DNA of 64,000 nt from positions 128,577 through 192,576 of the forward strand of contig CAJJDN010000072.1 of NCBI GenBank assembly GCA_905182985.1, in the 5' to 3' direction. The position numbers and the translations under genes are program-made. Source of the stretch: Paramecium sonneborni. Taxonomy: Eukaryota > Ciliophora > Oligohymenophorea > Peniculida > Parameciidae. Positions 24,571-35,713 of this stretch are shown one piece after another; position 1 is the stretch's first letter; each line of letters opens with the position of its first letter. The notes below the pieces were generated by a model. It did not search any database, was not told the DNA's origin, and saw only the letters and a list, made by a program, of their open reading frames with translations.

Positions 24571-24945
24571 TCATTTTACTATTCTCTCTAAACAAATCTT
24601 AAAATTCTCAAAATCTTACTACTCTTAAAACCATATATTGAAAATCTTTTACTATTCATCTTGAAAATTAAAATAAAACCATAAAGTGCTTTTGCTCAAT
24701 TCAAACTTTAATCCTTTTTTTAGATTTCTAATAAAATCTTATTTTGAGTTTTAATTTAGTATAATAAAGACACTTTAATCAGTTAATTTTAATAAAAAGA
24801 ATGGTCCTTAAAATCCAGCCTAATGCCATAATTAGGTGCATTTATCAAACTCATTTAAACTAGTAAACTTTCCTGTATATAAAATTTACTCCAGAGTTGG
24901 AAACAATCTCTTTAAATAAGAGAAATTAATTTGATCTCTTTACAT
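24571..24945 (-). CDS. DCP1: mRNA-decapping subunit Dcp1 homologue
   Basis: A 124-residue protein covering just the EVH1/PH-like core of Dcp1, the activator of the Dcp2 decapping enzyme. The central GFQGPFFLLK corresponds to the family EGTLFVY strand, FIILNQNS to the conserved IMNR segment, and IFNIWFQEQQDF to the GIWFYD motif near the C-terminus. Intronless and lacking the long tails and trimerisation helix of animal Dcp1. It sits between the two BAR-like paralogues, 58 bp and 37 bp away, all on the minus strand. Confidence 0.72.
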
Positions 24946-24982
24946 TAAATAATTAAATAAATAAATATATATATATATGTAT

Positions 24983-25660
24983 TCATTTAACTCTTTAATT
25001 ACCTAATAATTTACTTAAGAAAATTTCTGCATCTTTTTTTACTTCTTATTCTCTATTATGAATTTCTTAAGCACTTTTCGAGAAACTTTAAAGTCCTGCT
25101 GCACAACAATACATATGCATATTGAGAAAGTGTTTCCACATAGAACAGAATTCTTGATTTTTCTCATTTATGTAAATTTAATATTATGTATTAAGTGTTT
25201 ATCCTGCAAGCATTTTCTCTTTTTTAGCCTATTCATAAGCTTAATATGTTTCTTTTTATTTTGCAGGTTCAGTATTTTTTCTTTTTTAATCCCTATCAGC
25301 TTCAATTGCTGTTTTAGCTTTATAATCATCTAATAACTTTTGTTTAGTCTTAATTTATTCTAGTTAACCATTCAAACTTAATATTATTTTGCTCTTTATC
25401 AATTCAATATACTCTAAATTCTTTTTCTAAGCTACACTCATTGACTCAGCTACTAAAGAAACCACTTCTCCTAATTTCGGTATTTCTGAACTCAGTTATT
25501 TTTGAATCTTTTTTAAACATTCAATTAATTCCTTATTAGCTAAATCCACTTTTTCTAAAGCCAATGCTATCAAATTAAAGAACCCACTAAGATCTTCAAA
25601 TGCCTTCTTGTCATTATTAAGACTTATGTTAATCTCTTCATGTTATATATTCGTGGCCAT
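24983..25660 (-). CDS. BAR-domain-like coiled-coil protein, copy B
   Basis: A 225-residue intronless helical protein with the same plan as the paralogue at 23793-24512: long helix (FEDLSGFFNLIALALEKVD), middle coiled coil (IKTKQKLLDDYKAKTA), and a closing helix (FCSMWKHFLNMHMYCCAAGLQS). The shared sequence is mostly heptad pattern plus the GLQS region, so the duplication is old. Membrane-curvature role is inferred from the BAR-like architecture. Confidence 0.58.
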
Positions 25661-25842
25661 TTCTATTTCAAATAAATTATTATATTTTAAAACTATATAT
25701 TATAAAATACAATAATATTATTCACTTTTTAGAACTAATAAAATATCATTAAATTCTACGAACTATGCATAATATAAACAAATAATTAAATTATATTTTA
25801 AACTGAATTAATCTTCTTGGAGATTAATATAAAAATATCAAA

Positions 25843-27267
25843 TCAATTCATAGTTGAAATAAAAGGACTTTCCATATTCATTATTTTACACATAAATGAA
25901 TTTTTTTCTATATTTATTTATTCTATTCCTATCAAATCTATTATTATACTCATTAATTTCTAAAATAATTATTAATTCTATTCTGTGTTTTTTTTTATTG
26001 ATCCTTTCACAATTATTTCTAAAATAGATTCATTCATCTGATGCATTGAAAAGGTGCTTACCTTATAATATTTACTTACAGAGATCATTAAAATATATAA
26101 TAATGGTATATTTGTATAAAAAGTATCAGATTTAAGATTTAAAGTAAATAAAGCTGAATTATCTCTTAAAATATTCATTAAAAGAGCACTCAACTTATTA
26201 TAATTAATACATTGAATTTTAAAATTTATGATTTGCTTAGGTTTTACTAACAATGTAGCAAGAAGATTCTTTAATGATTCTGTATGATAATGTTATCTAT
26301 CTATCTTCTTTAATTTCTTTAAAATTCCTTTATACAAAAGTGGATACACATTATTTTCAGTATAAGCTTTTTTGGTAGTAATCTTTAAAATTATCTGTGT
26401 ATCCATAATGGAATATTTTCTACATTCAATAATTAAGTGTTAGTTCTTGTTTTTCCAGAAAGCTTCAAATTAAAAAGAACTCTTTATATCTTGAATTTTA
26501 TAATGCAAAAATGTGATTGTTGACATCTTGTGTAGTGAAAGTTGAGTCTCTTTAAAGAAATCTAAGGGACTCTCATGATACTCAGAATAAAACTACTTGT
26601 TTGCGTATACAACTTTAAATTTATCCCATACATCATTATAATTGAGAATGACTAAACTCTCTTTTATTAAATCATCAAAAATAAAATATTAGTTTAAATT
26701 TTTTTCTTTCCATAAAAATTGATATCTTGAACTTTTAATTCTTTAATATTCATTGTGACAAGTAAGTATTGTAAATAATAAGAATAGAATGCACATAGGG
26801 TTAAATTCCAACATGGATCTGAAATAAATTCGAGTTGCTATAAAAATTAAATATAGAACTGCATTTTGTACAAGATTTTGAGTTATGTTCATATGCAAAC
26901 CCATTTAAATAGTAATATCTTCAATCCAACCAATATCAGATTCAGCTAAACTCTGTATCCAATTTGGGATAAATTATATTATTGAAGCTTACAAACTAAA
27001 TGAAAATACTATTATATCAACTATTTTAAACCACTATTATCGTATCACAACTTTGTAAAAAAAAAAAGAATACAAAATTGTCAAAATGATATATACAATA
27101 GATAGTATTATCTAATTTTTTATCATCCAATATCCTGCTTGAAATGCATAAGAAACAATTGGTATAATTGTGTTAATCTTAAAGCCTTGTAATATTTATG
27201 GTCTTTAGCTTTCTTAATATTTTTCTTCCAATAAAGAATCTGAGAAAACTAATGAAAATTTATTCAT
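25843..27267 (-). CDS. Polytopic membrane protein with unknown cytosolic domain
   Basis: A 474-residue intronless gene. Five to six hydrophobic segments occupy the first half (for example IILSIVYIILTILYSFFFY, and NAVLYLIFIATRIYF), followed by about 270 hydrophilic residues. The layout recalls the membrane sensor plus kinase design of ciliate hybrid histidine kinases, and NKLSALLMNILRDNS vaguely resembles an N-box, but no H-box, G-box or receiver domain is present. It is therefore left unassigned. TM topology and open length make it a real gene. Confidence 0.6.
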
Positions 27268-27842
27268 AATAATCAAAATAATATTAAAATTATGTACCAT
27301 TCTATTATAAGATAAGAGAAAAGATATTTAGATAAAATATGTTATGTTAATCAATTAACATTTATTCTGATCTATCAAATCATTCTAAATTTTTTTTAAT
27401 TGCTAATGAAACGAATTTTAGAAATAAGTTTGATTATTAACATTTGCTTTATGAATTTATATTGTTTATTTAAAGTGTAATGAATAAAGAGAGTTTGAGA
27501 TAAGGTTTATATATTTTAATCATTATATTGAAAATATATATTTAGGAATATTATTTTGAAATATTAAATATTGATTGATTAGAACAAATGAATATATTTG
27601 ATATACTGATTTTGAAAGATGAGATAATTAATCATTTAATTATTCAATTTTGAATAAATTGACAGGTTTTTAGAATTTAAAATTAATGAATAATATAAAA
27701 TAAGTCTTTTAATACTGATAAATGTTTTAGAACATGGTTAAGTATGAATATTATTTTTTAAAAGGTTATATTGTATTCTATTAGAAAATTAGTATTTATA
27801 TACTTAATACCTCACTTTATAAGGGAATTAATTATTATTAAC
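27268..27842. other. Intergenic, nothing recognised
   Basis: 575 bp between divergent genes, one of the larger gaps here. Very A+T-rich with short direct repeats of tatatttt-like words; no frame, RNA gene or clear regulatory site was seen. It must hold both promoters. Confidence 0.5.
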
Positions 27843-28574
27843 ATGAGTTCGAAGCGAAAGTAAGTAAAATTAGATTCAGAGAAAAAGGTGAAGCAGGAGG
27901 AATCAAATTATGAGGATTCATTCAATGAGTCTAATGATGAAGAACCTAAGAGTACTGGGAAACAGAAAACTAGACATGACAATTCATTATCTGTACTCAC
28001 AAAAAAGTTTGTTGAATTAATAAGGAATTCTGAAGAGTTGACAATAGATTTGAATGTAGCAGTCAATGATTTAGGAGTTTAAAAAAGAAGAATTTACGAT
28101 ATTACAAATGTTTTAGAGGGAATTGGTTATATTGAGAAAATTTCTAAAAACAAGATCAAATGGGTTGGAGCCACAGATGATCCTTAGTTAGAAACTGAGT
28201 TACGTTAAATAAAATAAGAATTAGATGCCTTATAAGATGAAGAGAAAACAATTGATTATTGGATAGAGTACTTGTAAAAGAATTTGTAAGAGAAGTTCTA
28301 AAGTGATCCAGAGGTAGCTAAGTATACATTTCTTACTCATGATGACTTTAAAGAATTATCTAAGAGTCAACAGACTGATCACAAAGGAGAGGCGCTATTT
28401 ATTATAACAGCGCCAAAAGGAACTTCTGTTGAAACTCCATAAGAAAATAATCCTGAATACCCTTATTAGGTATACTTAAATAGTTCCAAAGTATAAGGAT
28501 AAAATAATGAAATTTAAGTGTATATTTGTTCTGATGAGAACTATCCGATAGAATACGAGAAGAAGTAAAAATGA
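27843..28574 (+). CDS. E2F-family transcription factor
   Basis: A 243-residue protein. Residues 50-105 form the E2F winged-helix DNA-binding domain: [23 protein letters not shown], the diagnostic [18 protein letters not shown], and KNKIKWVG. A leucine-rich dimerisation helix follows (LRQIKQELDALQDEEKTI) and then a marked-box-like segment ([14 protein letters not shown]). It should pair with a DP partner and control S-phase genes. The acidic C-terminus is short and the retinoblastoma-binding motif is not obvious. Intronless. It converges on the BTB gene with 26 bp between stops. Confidence 0.93.
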
Positions 28575-28600
28575 CATATATTTTATCTAATATAATTTTA

Positions 28601-30547
28601 TCACAAATTATGACTAATTTCCATTGAATAAGCTTCAATATCCTCTACTACAAATTCTTTATTTCCTGTCAAAGAAGTAGAGCCATAACAAGTGTTAGAA
28701 TCACAACCATTACATATTGTAAGTTAACCAGGAATCTCAATGATATTATCTTCGAATAAAAGAATATCATCCTATTCTTATATTTAGCGATTCGATATAT
28801 TAAGCAAATATTTTTAATTTCCATAATTTAGAACTCCTATTATTTTATTATAATCAAAAACTCTAATCAAAATAAGTAAATTTTCTATATTGGTGCAATT
28901 ATTTTTAAAGGAATCAATATCATATCCAATAAGAGATCCTAATTACAGTCTTCGCAAGTAGATTTAAGAGAAGATTGTGATATTAAGATGATCAAACATA
29001 TAATTAAGTTAAGAAATCTTATCTAAAGTGACAGGTTCAGCATCAAATTGAAATCTTTCTGTTTATTGAACAGTTAATTATAATTAACTTTATGCAACAG
29101 TTTGAGGTCTTAAGAATTAGAATTCAGATTTGGCCAATTCTTATTATTGAAGAAATTGACTTGCTGTATTTTAATTAATAGAATCATAGGTTTGATCATT
29201 AAAATCTCTTTCACTATATTATAATTCAGAAACAGTCTGGCCTCTAGTAATCAATTAACTTTTTAATGTTTCAATTTAAGATTTCAAATATGTTATTTCT
29301 CTCTCATTAATATCCTTAAGACTATCCTCTAAATCAATAATAGTTTGATCTTTTTAATTGATTTAACTTTTTAGAATTAAAAGTTCTTATTTTAAATAAT
29401 CGATTTCTTTATCTTTTTCAATTAATTTATTGTCTAACTTCTAAGTAATAGTTTCTAATAATGTGTCTTTAAAATTATTAGTATTTTTCATGCAAGTTTC
29501 TAAAGCTATTTAAAGTTTTGAAGTCTCTTATTCTAATGCTTTGTTTTGCTCCTCTAATTCAATCATACGTTTTTTGAAATAATAGTTTTCACTTTTTTTA
29601 ACATCAAAATAATCTTAATAATTCTTTTCAGATTAAGTTTATAATCTATTATAATAAATATTAAATTACTGATATTCTTTTACAGATTAATGACATGGTT
29701 GAATATGTGGTTCATCTAAAATATCATGAGATTATCTACAAGCTAAAAGATGATATATTTTATAGTATTCTTCACTTGTAAGAGAATTTCTATCAATTAA
29801 ATTAATGACTAGTTCTTTGAGATCATCTTCATTAGAGGCATACAATTCTAATAATTAGAAAATTTCATAGTTCGTTAGAAATTGTCTTGATTCTGATTTA
29901 GTTTTTTTATAAGTGTTATGTGCTTAAATGAGATGAGTAAAACAGGATTTATTTAATCCTAACATATCTGAAGGTGTAGTTTTCTTATGATTCTTTTTTA
30001 ATTTGAGCATACCAAGATCAAATATTTGTAGAAAAGCATCAGGATTACTATCCAAAAATTCATAACACTAAAGTCTTAAATCTTCAAGGCCATAAAATTC
30101 ACTTAATTAAAATGCAAGAGTAAATGATTTTTTATTGATAACAAATGAACTCTCAATTTATTTACATAAACCCTCGCATTTAATAAAACTACAAATTTGA
30201 TAAGCCAAATAAAGCTCTTGATAATTATAAATGGTATATTGTCCACCATAAAAGCATTTAAGAATTCCCTCAAAAATATCTGGATCGTATTCTTATATAG
30301 AGATGACTTTTTTATCGCAATCAAAAAAAGGACTTTCAATTCTGAGATGTGCCTTTTATAATTCAAATCTTTTATTTTTGATTTGAATTATAACATCAGA
30401 ATGAGCATCTTTAGGGAATTATTCTAATAATTTTCTATTCGTTGATAATTGTAGAGTTGTCAATACATTAATAGTATTTGCTGGTGATTCAATTTGATGA
30501 GAGGAATTAGTTGAATTATAAGATGTTTATGGTCTTTATGGTAACAT
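28601..30547 (-). CDS. BTB-coiled coil-TLDc protein
   Basis: A 648-residue intronless protein. Residues 45-150 are a BTB domain (FPKDAHSDVIIQIKNKRF, HLRIESPFF, LKCFYGGQYTIYN), followed by BACK-like helices, a Gln-rich coiled coil (about 330-470) and a C-terminal TLDc-like domain (SLIGYDIDSFKNNC, ILIRVFDYNKIIGVL, VVEDIEAYSM). BTB domains recruit Cullin-3; TLDc domains of TLDC/OXR proteins bind V-ATPase or act in oxidative-stress resistance. The combination suggests an adaptor. The TLDc match is diverged: the usual GGYTS motif is replaced. Confidence 0.78.
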
Positions 30548-30623
30548 ATCCTAAGAATTTTAGTAATATATTGATATAAAGATTTTAATTTTCTTTAATG
30601 TATTATTGCAATATATGAAAAGC

Positions 30624-31347
30624 TCATCTACCCAAAATATTTTTGGTACCTCTAGCAGCTTTGAAATCATCACAAGGATGTCTATAGAAGGATATGATTT
30701 TTTTTCCCCATTAGAATTATGAAACCATATAACCCTTCAAATTAATATCATCTTTTGATCCTGGAATCCAATTATGAGTTTCTGTTAATTCTTCTAAATC
30801 TGCTTCTAATCCTGGATAGAAATCATAATCCTCATGAACTAATAATTATAATTTAATAATTTTACTGACATAGTCATTTCTATCTCCATATTATTCTAAA
30901 TCTAATAAAGCCAAATGTTGATCCAAATAATAATTACTCCAAACAGCACTATGGAAAGAAAGTTCATTTTCTAAATCTTCTAATTCTTTGCTTTGACTTG
31001 AAACAACTTAATGACAAATGCGTTCAACATCAAATTCTTTATGAAGTAAGGTATCATGTCCTTTTTAAACTTTTTCAACCAATCCCTCAGTTGTAATCTA
31101 ATCTTTCCAAAAATTCCAATCAATTTCCTATTCATCGTAACACAACCTATACTTAAGCAGCACCTGTTGCAGGTTTTGAATAGAAATTAAACAAAGAACT
31201 CAATTAAGATGCATAAAATCTGCTTTCTAATGTATTAGCTTTAACAGTTAAAGTCTACAACCATTTATTAACACGATCAAGATTTATTTATTATGGACGA
31301 GCTGCTACTGTCTTACTTCTTGTTTAATTAACAATTAATCTTTTCAT
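30624..31347 (-). CDS. Mitochondrial protein, possibly F-type ATP synthase subunit d
   Basis: A 232-residue protein with a basic N-terminus (MKRLIVNQTRSKTVAAR) fitting a mitochondrial presequence. EIDWNFWKDQITTEGLVEKV resembles the start of the peripheral-stalk subunit d, and the remainder is acidic and helical. Intron 31128-31152 (25 nt) restores the frame. Ciliate ATP synthase subunits are strongly diverged, so the assignment is tentative; another inner-membrane complex subunit is possible. Confidence 0.45.
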
Positions 31348-31381
31348 ATCCAAAATTAAATATTTAATCTTAAAATATTCA

Positions 31382-33026
31382 TCATTCAATCACTTCCTCT
31401 ATAGCTATCTCATCATATTTAGACTAGAACATTTAATAATATTCTGTAGACATTAATACTAAATGTTTTTATGGATTATCAAGTCTTGTAACCTTTCCAT
31501 TAAAATCTTTCATCTATTTTGTACAATATTTTTTAGCTGTCTACAAATCAGGAACATAATCATAATCAACAGGTTATAACAAATTCTCAATAAATGTTGG
31601 TTTTATATGATAACGTTATTTACTTATGTGATCAATGCACTTAAATTCATTATTCTCTGGTAAATAATTTATTGATGTGATAATATCTACACATTGATCA
31701 CTCTTTGTATAAACTCTATAGACATTCTTTTATCCTGGAAAAGTTGTTTTATCATATTCCTCTGATAATTTCATCACAATCTAATTTTTACATTCGACTA
31801 ATTTATAAACAAGACCTAAAGCAGGTTATTTTTAACATGTAACTAGATGAGTTCCAATACCAAAAATATCTATTTTATGTCCTTTCTTAATAAAATCTTT
31901 AAGAGCTTCTTCATTAATATCATTTGAGGCAGCAACTTTAAGATGACTAATATCTTTCTAAAATTAATCTCCATAATGTTTAAATAGCTCTTTGGCTTAT
32001 CTAATAAAATAAAAAGATATTGAATTACATTGATAATTAAGCTAAATCTCCTGAATCTAAACGAATTCCTTTAGCTTTTATACCGGCATCATCTAAAGCA
32101 AAAGCCACAGCTAAAAAATTAGGAATTCCTGATTTCAATGTATGATAGGTATCTACTAAACATAAAAAATTATTAGAACAAGATTATGCATATGCTATAA
32201 ATGAAGCTAATTCACCTTAATTAGTTTTAATTCCCATTTTTTTATGATATTCAATGGCTCTTAATTTTATATTAACACCATTTAGTTCAGCTGATTCAAC
32301 ATCATTTAATTCAGAAAATGAAGTAACAAATGAATGAGCTATAGTTCCTGAAACTGGTATTCCCAATTTCAACCCAGCCATCATATTACTAGTACCATCA
32401 AATCCACCTAAATATGAATATTAAGTTGCACTCATTCCTCCATCAGGTCCTTAAGCTCTTCTTAATCCAAATTCAAGTAAATGAGCTTATCCTGCTAATT
32501 GTCTCATTCGACTTGCATTTGTAGCTATTAAAGATGGAAATGAAACTAAATTAACTAATTTTTATTAATCTTATTATTTTACTGACTGCTGTTTCTATCA
32601 ATTAACATATACCCTAAGGTCCTTCTATACTAATCAAAGGCTCTTTTGGAAAACAAATTGATCCTTCAGGCATCGCTCTAATTTTTATTTAGGAAGAATC
32701 TAAATTCCTAAGATAATCAAAAAATTTCTGATTAGCATCTGATGGCAATATACTTTTAAAATGATAAAGTCAATTAGTTACTTTTTTTTCACAAATTCGA
32801 TTTCTTCTTCAGTGAATTTAAAATTCTTTATATAACGTACCACTTCATTTAAACCTGCAAAGATTACATATTAGCCTCCAAATGGACATTTTCTAAAAAT
32901 TAATTCAAAAGCTGTCTAATCATTTTCCATTTTATTTTAAAAGAATGAATAAGTCATTACTAACTTATATGAATCATTTAATAAAGCTCCTAAGATATTT
33001 TCATGTCCTCCTCCTGTTTGCTGCAT
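31382..33026 (-). CDS. NAPRT: Nicotinate phosphoribosyltransferase
   Basis: Converts nicotinate and PRPP to nicotinate mononucleotide, the first step of the Preiss-Handler route to NAD. The 519-residue protein shows the N-terminal [64 protein letters not shown], the substrate-binding [21 protein letters not shown], and [10 protein letters not shown]. Length matches the family (about 540). Introns 32753-32781, 32555-32582 and 32001-32028 restore family sequence. Its start is 22 bp from the divergent ARM gene. Confidence 0.95.
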
Positions 33027-33048
33027 TAAATTAATTAATTATTAAAGA

Positions 33049-34105
33049 ATGAAATAAATGAGAGAGAATTTCCATATAAAAATAAGAGCTGAATAAAGAT
33101 AGAAAGAATTTGCTAAAAGAAGAATTATAAAATTATAAGCCACGCCTTAATACTTTAGATAAGCAGTTTTAGAAAATCCAATTAGTGAATTGCTCAAAGA
33201 AATAGATTAACCAGATTATTTGTAGTTCATCTCTTTTTTAAGTTCTGTAGATGACTATTAATGCAACCTATACCTTGTTGAATAAGGTGTATTAACTATT
33301 GCATTTGATAAAACAATTAAACTTTTGTATAATTATAAATAGACTTCAACTTAAGAAGCGAACTTAAATTATGTAACTAAAATTTTAGTAAAAAATTTAG
33401 TTACTTTCCATTATAGGAAATTTAATTGATTTCAATAATCGTTCTAATGATGATATTAGATAAATCTTATAAAGAGCTATCGAAATCAGCGATTTTTCCA
33501 TGTCTGAATTTAAACTTACACTTATTTGGATGATTGATGAATTCCTCAAAAAAGAAAAATTTAAGGAAGAGTTTTTATCTTGTGTAACAAACTTTTTATT
33601 CAACAATTTAAGTAGAAGAGATCTAGCTTCTGCTATCTTTGATACTATTTTAAATTTATAATCCAGTTAAGCAGTAAGTTTATCAAAGGAACACTTAAAT
33701 GAATTAATTAAGCATATAGGAGATAATGATAGTTAAATAGTTCAAAAGAGTCTATTCATTTTAGTTAATTATTTAGAGATAGCTCCTGACACCGATTTAG
33801 ACGAAGATTTTATAATATTATTGAATGAAATCTTTAAAAATAAGGATTATTTAGCATTATTAAGGCTTTGTAATATATTATATCCTAGAATCTAACTTGA
33901 ACCTAAGTTAATACTACAGCGCATGGAGATGTGTGCCTTTGGACTTAAATTATAGGAATATTTCAGTTTAATTAATAAGTTGATTTAAGATGAAATACTA
34001 TCTTCAGCTGAATACTTGAAATCTTTAGATAGTATAGATATGGAGAATTAATGTGAAAATAACAAAACTATGATTTTATAATAAAAAACTTAATATCAGG
34101 ATTGA
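33049..34105 (+). CDS. ARM-repeat protein with importin-alpha-like N-terminus
   Basis: A 342-residue protein. A basic N-terminal segment (IRAEQRQKEFAKRRIIK) resembles the importin-beta-binding domain of importin alpha, followed by helical ARM-type repeats (LLSIIGNLIDF, LTLIWMIDEFL, SLFILVNYLEI). A 28-nt intron at 33373-33400 is needed; other GT...AG choices nearby leave the wrong frame. It is shorter than importin alpha (about 520) and lacks obvious repeated Trp/Asn residues of the cargo groove, so a nuclear-import role is tentative. Confidence 0.6.
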
Positions 34106-34152
34106 TGTAAATATATGTATTATTCAATTTCGCTAATTAAATCAAGTAATTA

Positions 34153-34296
34153 ATGTCGCATTGGTTTGAAACTGTATTTGAATCCAAGGAGGTTCCTGTT
34201 AGGAGAGAGATGATTAATGTTGACTTTGTCTAATTTTTCAGGAAAGTTTTTGAAGGTATGAAACTTTTGTAAATATTGTTTGAAGCGTTCAACTGA
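34153..34296 (+). CDS. Possible 47-residue protein or gene fragment
   Basis: A short frame (MSHWFETVFESKEVPVRREM) that overlaps the 3' end of the convergent TPR gene by 8 bp. No family is recognised. It may be the relic of a longer gene or chance. Confidence 0.3.
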
Positions 34297-35411
34297 CTAG
34301 ATTATTATATATTTAGTTGGATACATTTTTTTAAAAATCTGATTTCATTCTTTGTTCAAGTTATTCTTCTATAGTTTATTTTAAAATAGATTTAGTTTAA
34401 TGCATGACAGGTATCTTTTTTTCAAAGAACTTTCTTTTTAATTGTCTCTCATGTAATTCTTTAACATTTTCAAACATATCAACATCATTTTATAGAATTC
34501 CATTTTTAGTCACACATCTTTATGGTCTATTAGGTGTAGCAACTTCAACTTGAAATTCTTAATCGGACAAAATTTAATTATTTAAAGAGGCAAAATCTAA
34601 TGAAGTCATTAATTTGATCTCTGTTTCATTTCCTTAAATTAAACCTAATTTAGATAAAACCATATTGTTCATAACTTATGATTAATAATTGATTTTCTTA
34701 ATATATGCCTTAATGGATTCAACAGAATGATTTTTAGCTGCACTATCATTTGATTCTTTAATGAAATTCATAGCTCTATCGTGATATTCTTAAGCCAATC
34801 TTAATTCACCTTATACATAATAGAGAACTCCAAAATAATCATAGATCGTAGCTTCATTCTCAGTATCATTTAAATACCAAACATATTACAAAGCCTTTTT
34901 AAGATATATTTTGCTTAAATGATATGACTGTTGTAATTTACACAAATCACCCATTTGTATTAATGCTTCAACTTTGAGTGTTTAATTATTTTAAACATCA
35001 GCTAATATACGTAAGACATTATATATATATAATCCATTATTAAACTCTCTATTTGATATATACATGTCAGCCAATAAATGCAATGATTTGCCAAATATAA
35101 TCAGATCATAACCAATACATTGTTAAACCAATTTTTTTGTTACTATAGTATTGGATTAATCATTTACTCTCTAAAGCTTCATCTAATTATCTTTCATATA
35201 TGCATTTAATCAAATCTTTTTTTTAAACATTCAACTAAGCCAGAACTCCATTTTCCTCAAAAACAAGTTTTCTTGATGAAGATAGAATTTAATTATGTTT
35301 CGTATTTAAATAAGGCAATTTAGGAACTTTACGAGAAGAAATACTATGGTTATTAATCGTTGTTTCTATCTAAGAAGTATTTGTAGCCTGTTTATTTTTG
35401 ATTGGTTTCAT
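34289..35411 (-). CDS. TPR-like helical repeat protein
   Basis: A 365-residue protein. The central 200 residues show paired helices of tetratricopeptide type (LHLLADMYISNREFNNGL, EALIQMGDLCKLQQSYHLS, IYDYFGVLYYVQGELRLAQEYHDRA with the typical G/Y/A spacing). A 25-nt intron at 35143-35167 removes a TGA and restores repeat sequence. The N-terminal 80 residues are basic and Ser/Asn-rich, the C-terminus coiled. It is a scaffold by inference. Confidence 0.72.
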
Positions 35412-35713
35412 TGATTTTAAATATTTACAATCATAATTTAGAATTTTAGTTTTTATATAATATTTTCCACTGATTAATCACTGTTTTCCAGCGATTAGAA
35501 TAATATCAACGCTCAATTTTTAAATAAATTATCATAACTCATTAAAATCGATTTCAAATAAAGATTATAAATGAAATGAATAAACATTCTATTAAATAAA
35601 TATTCGATAGAAATATAAAGGTAAATTAATATTGAATATATGAATAGATGAATATTGATTTTTTAAATTCTTTAATTATATTTCTAATATTTTTATTAAT
35701 ATATTAAAACGGA

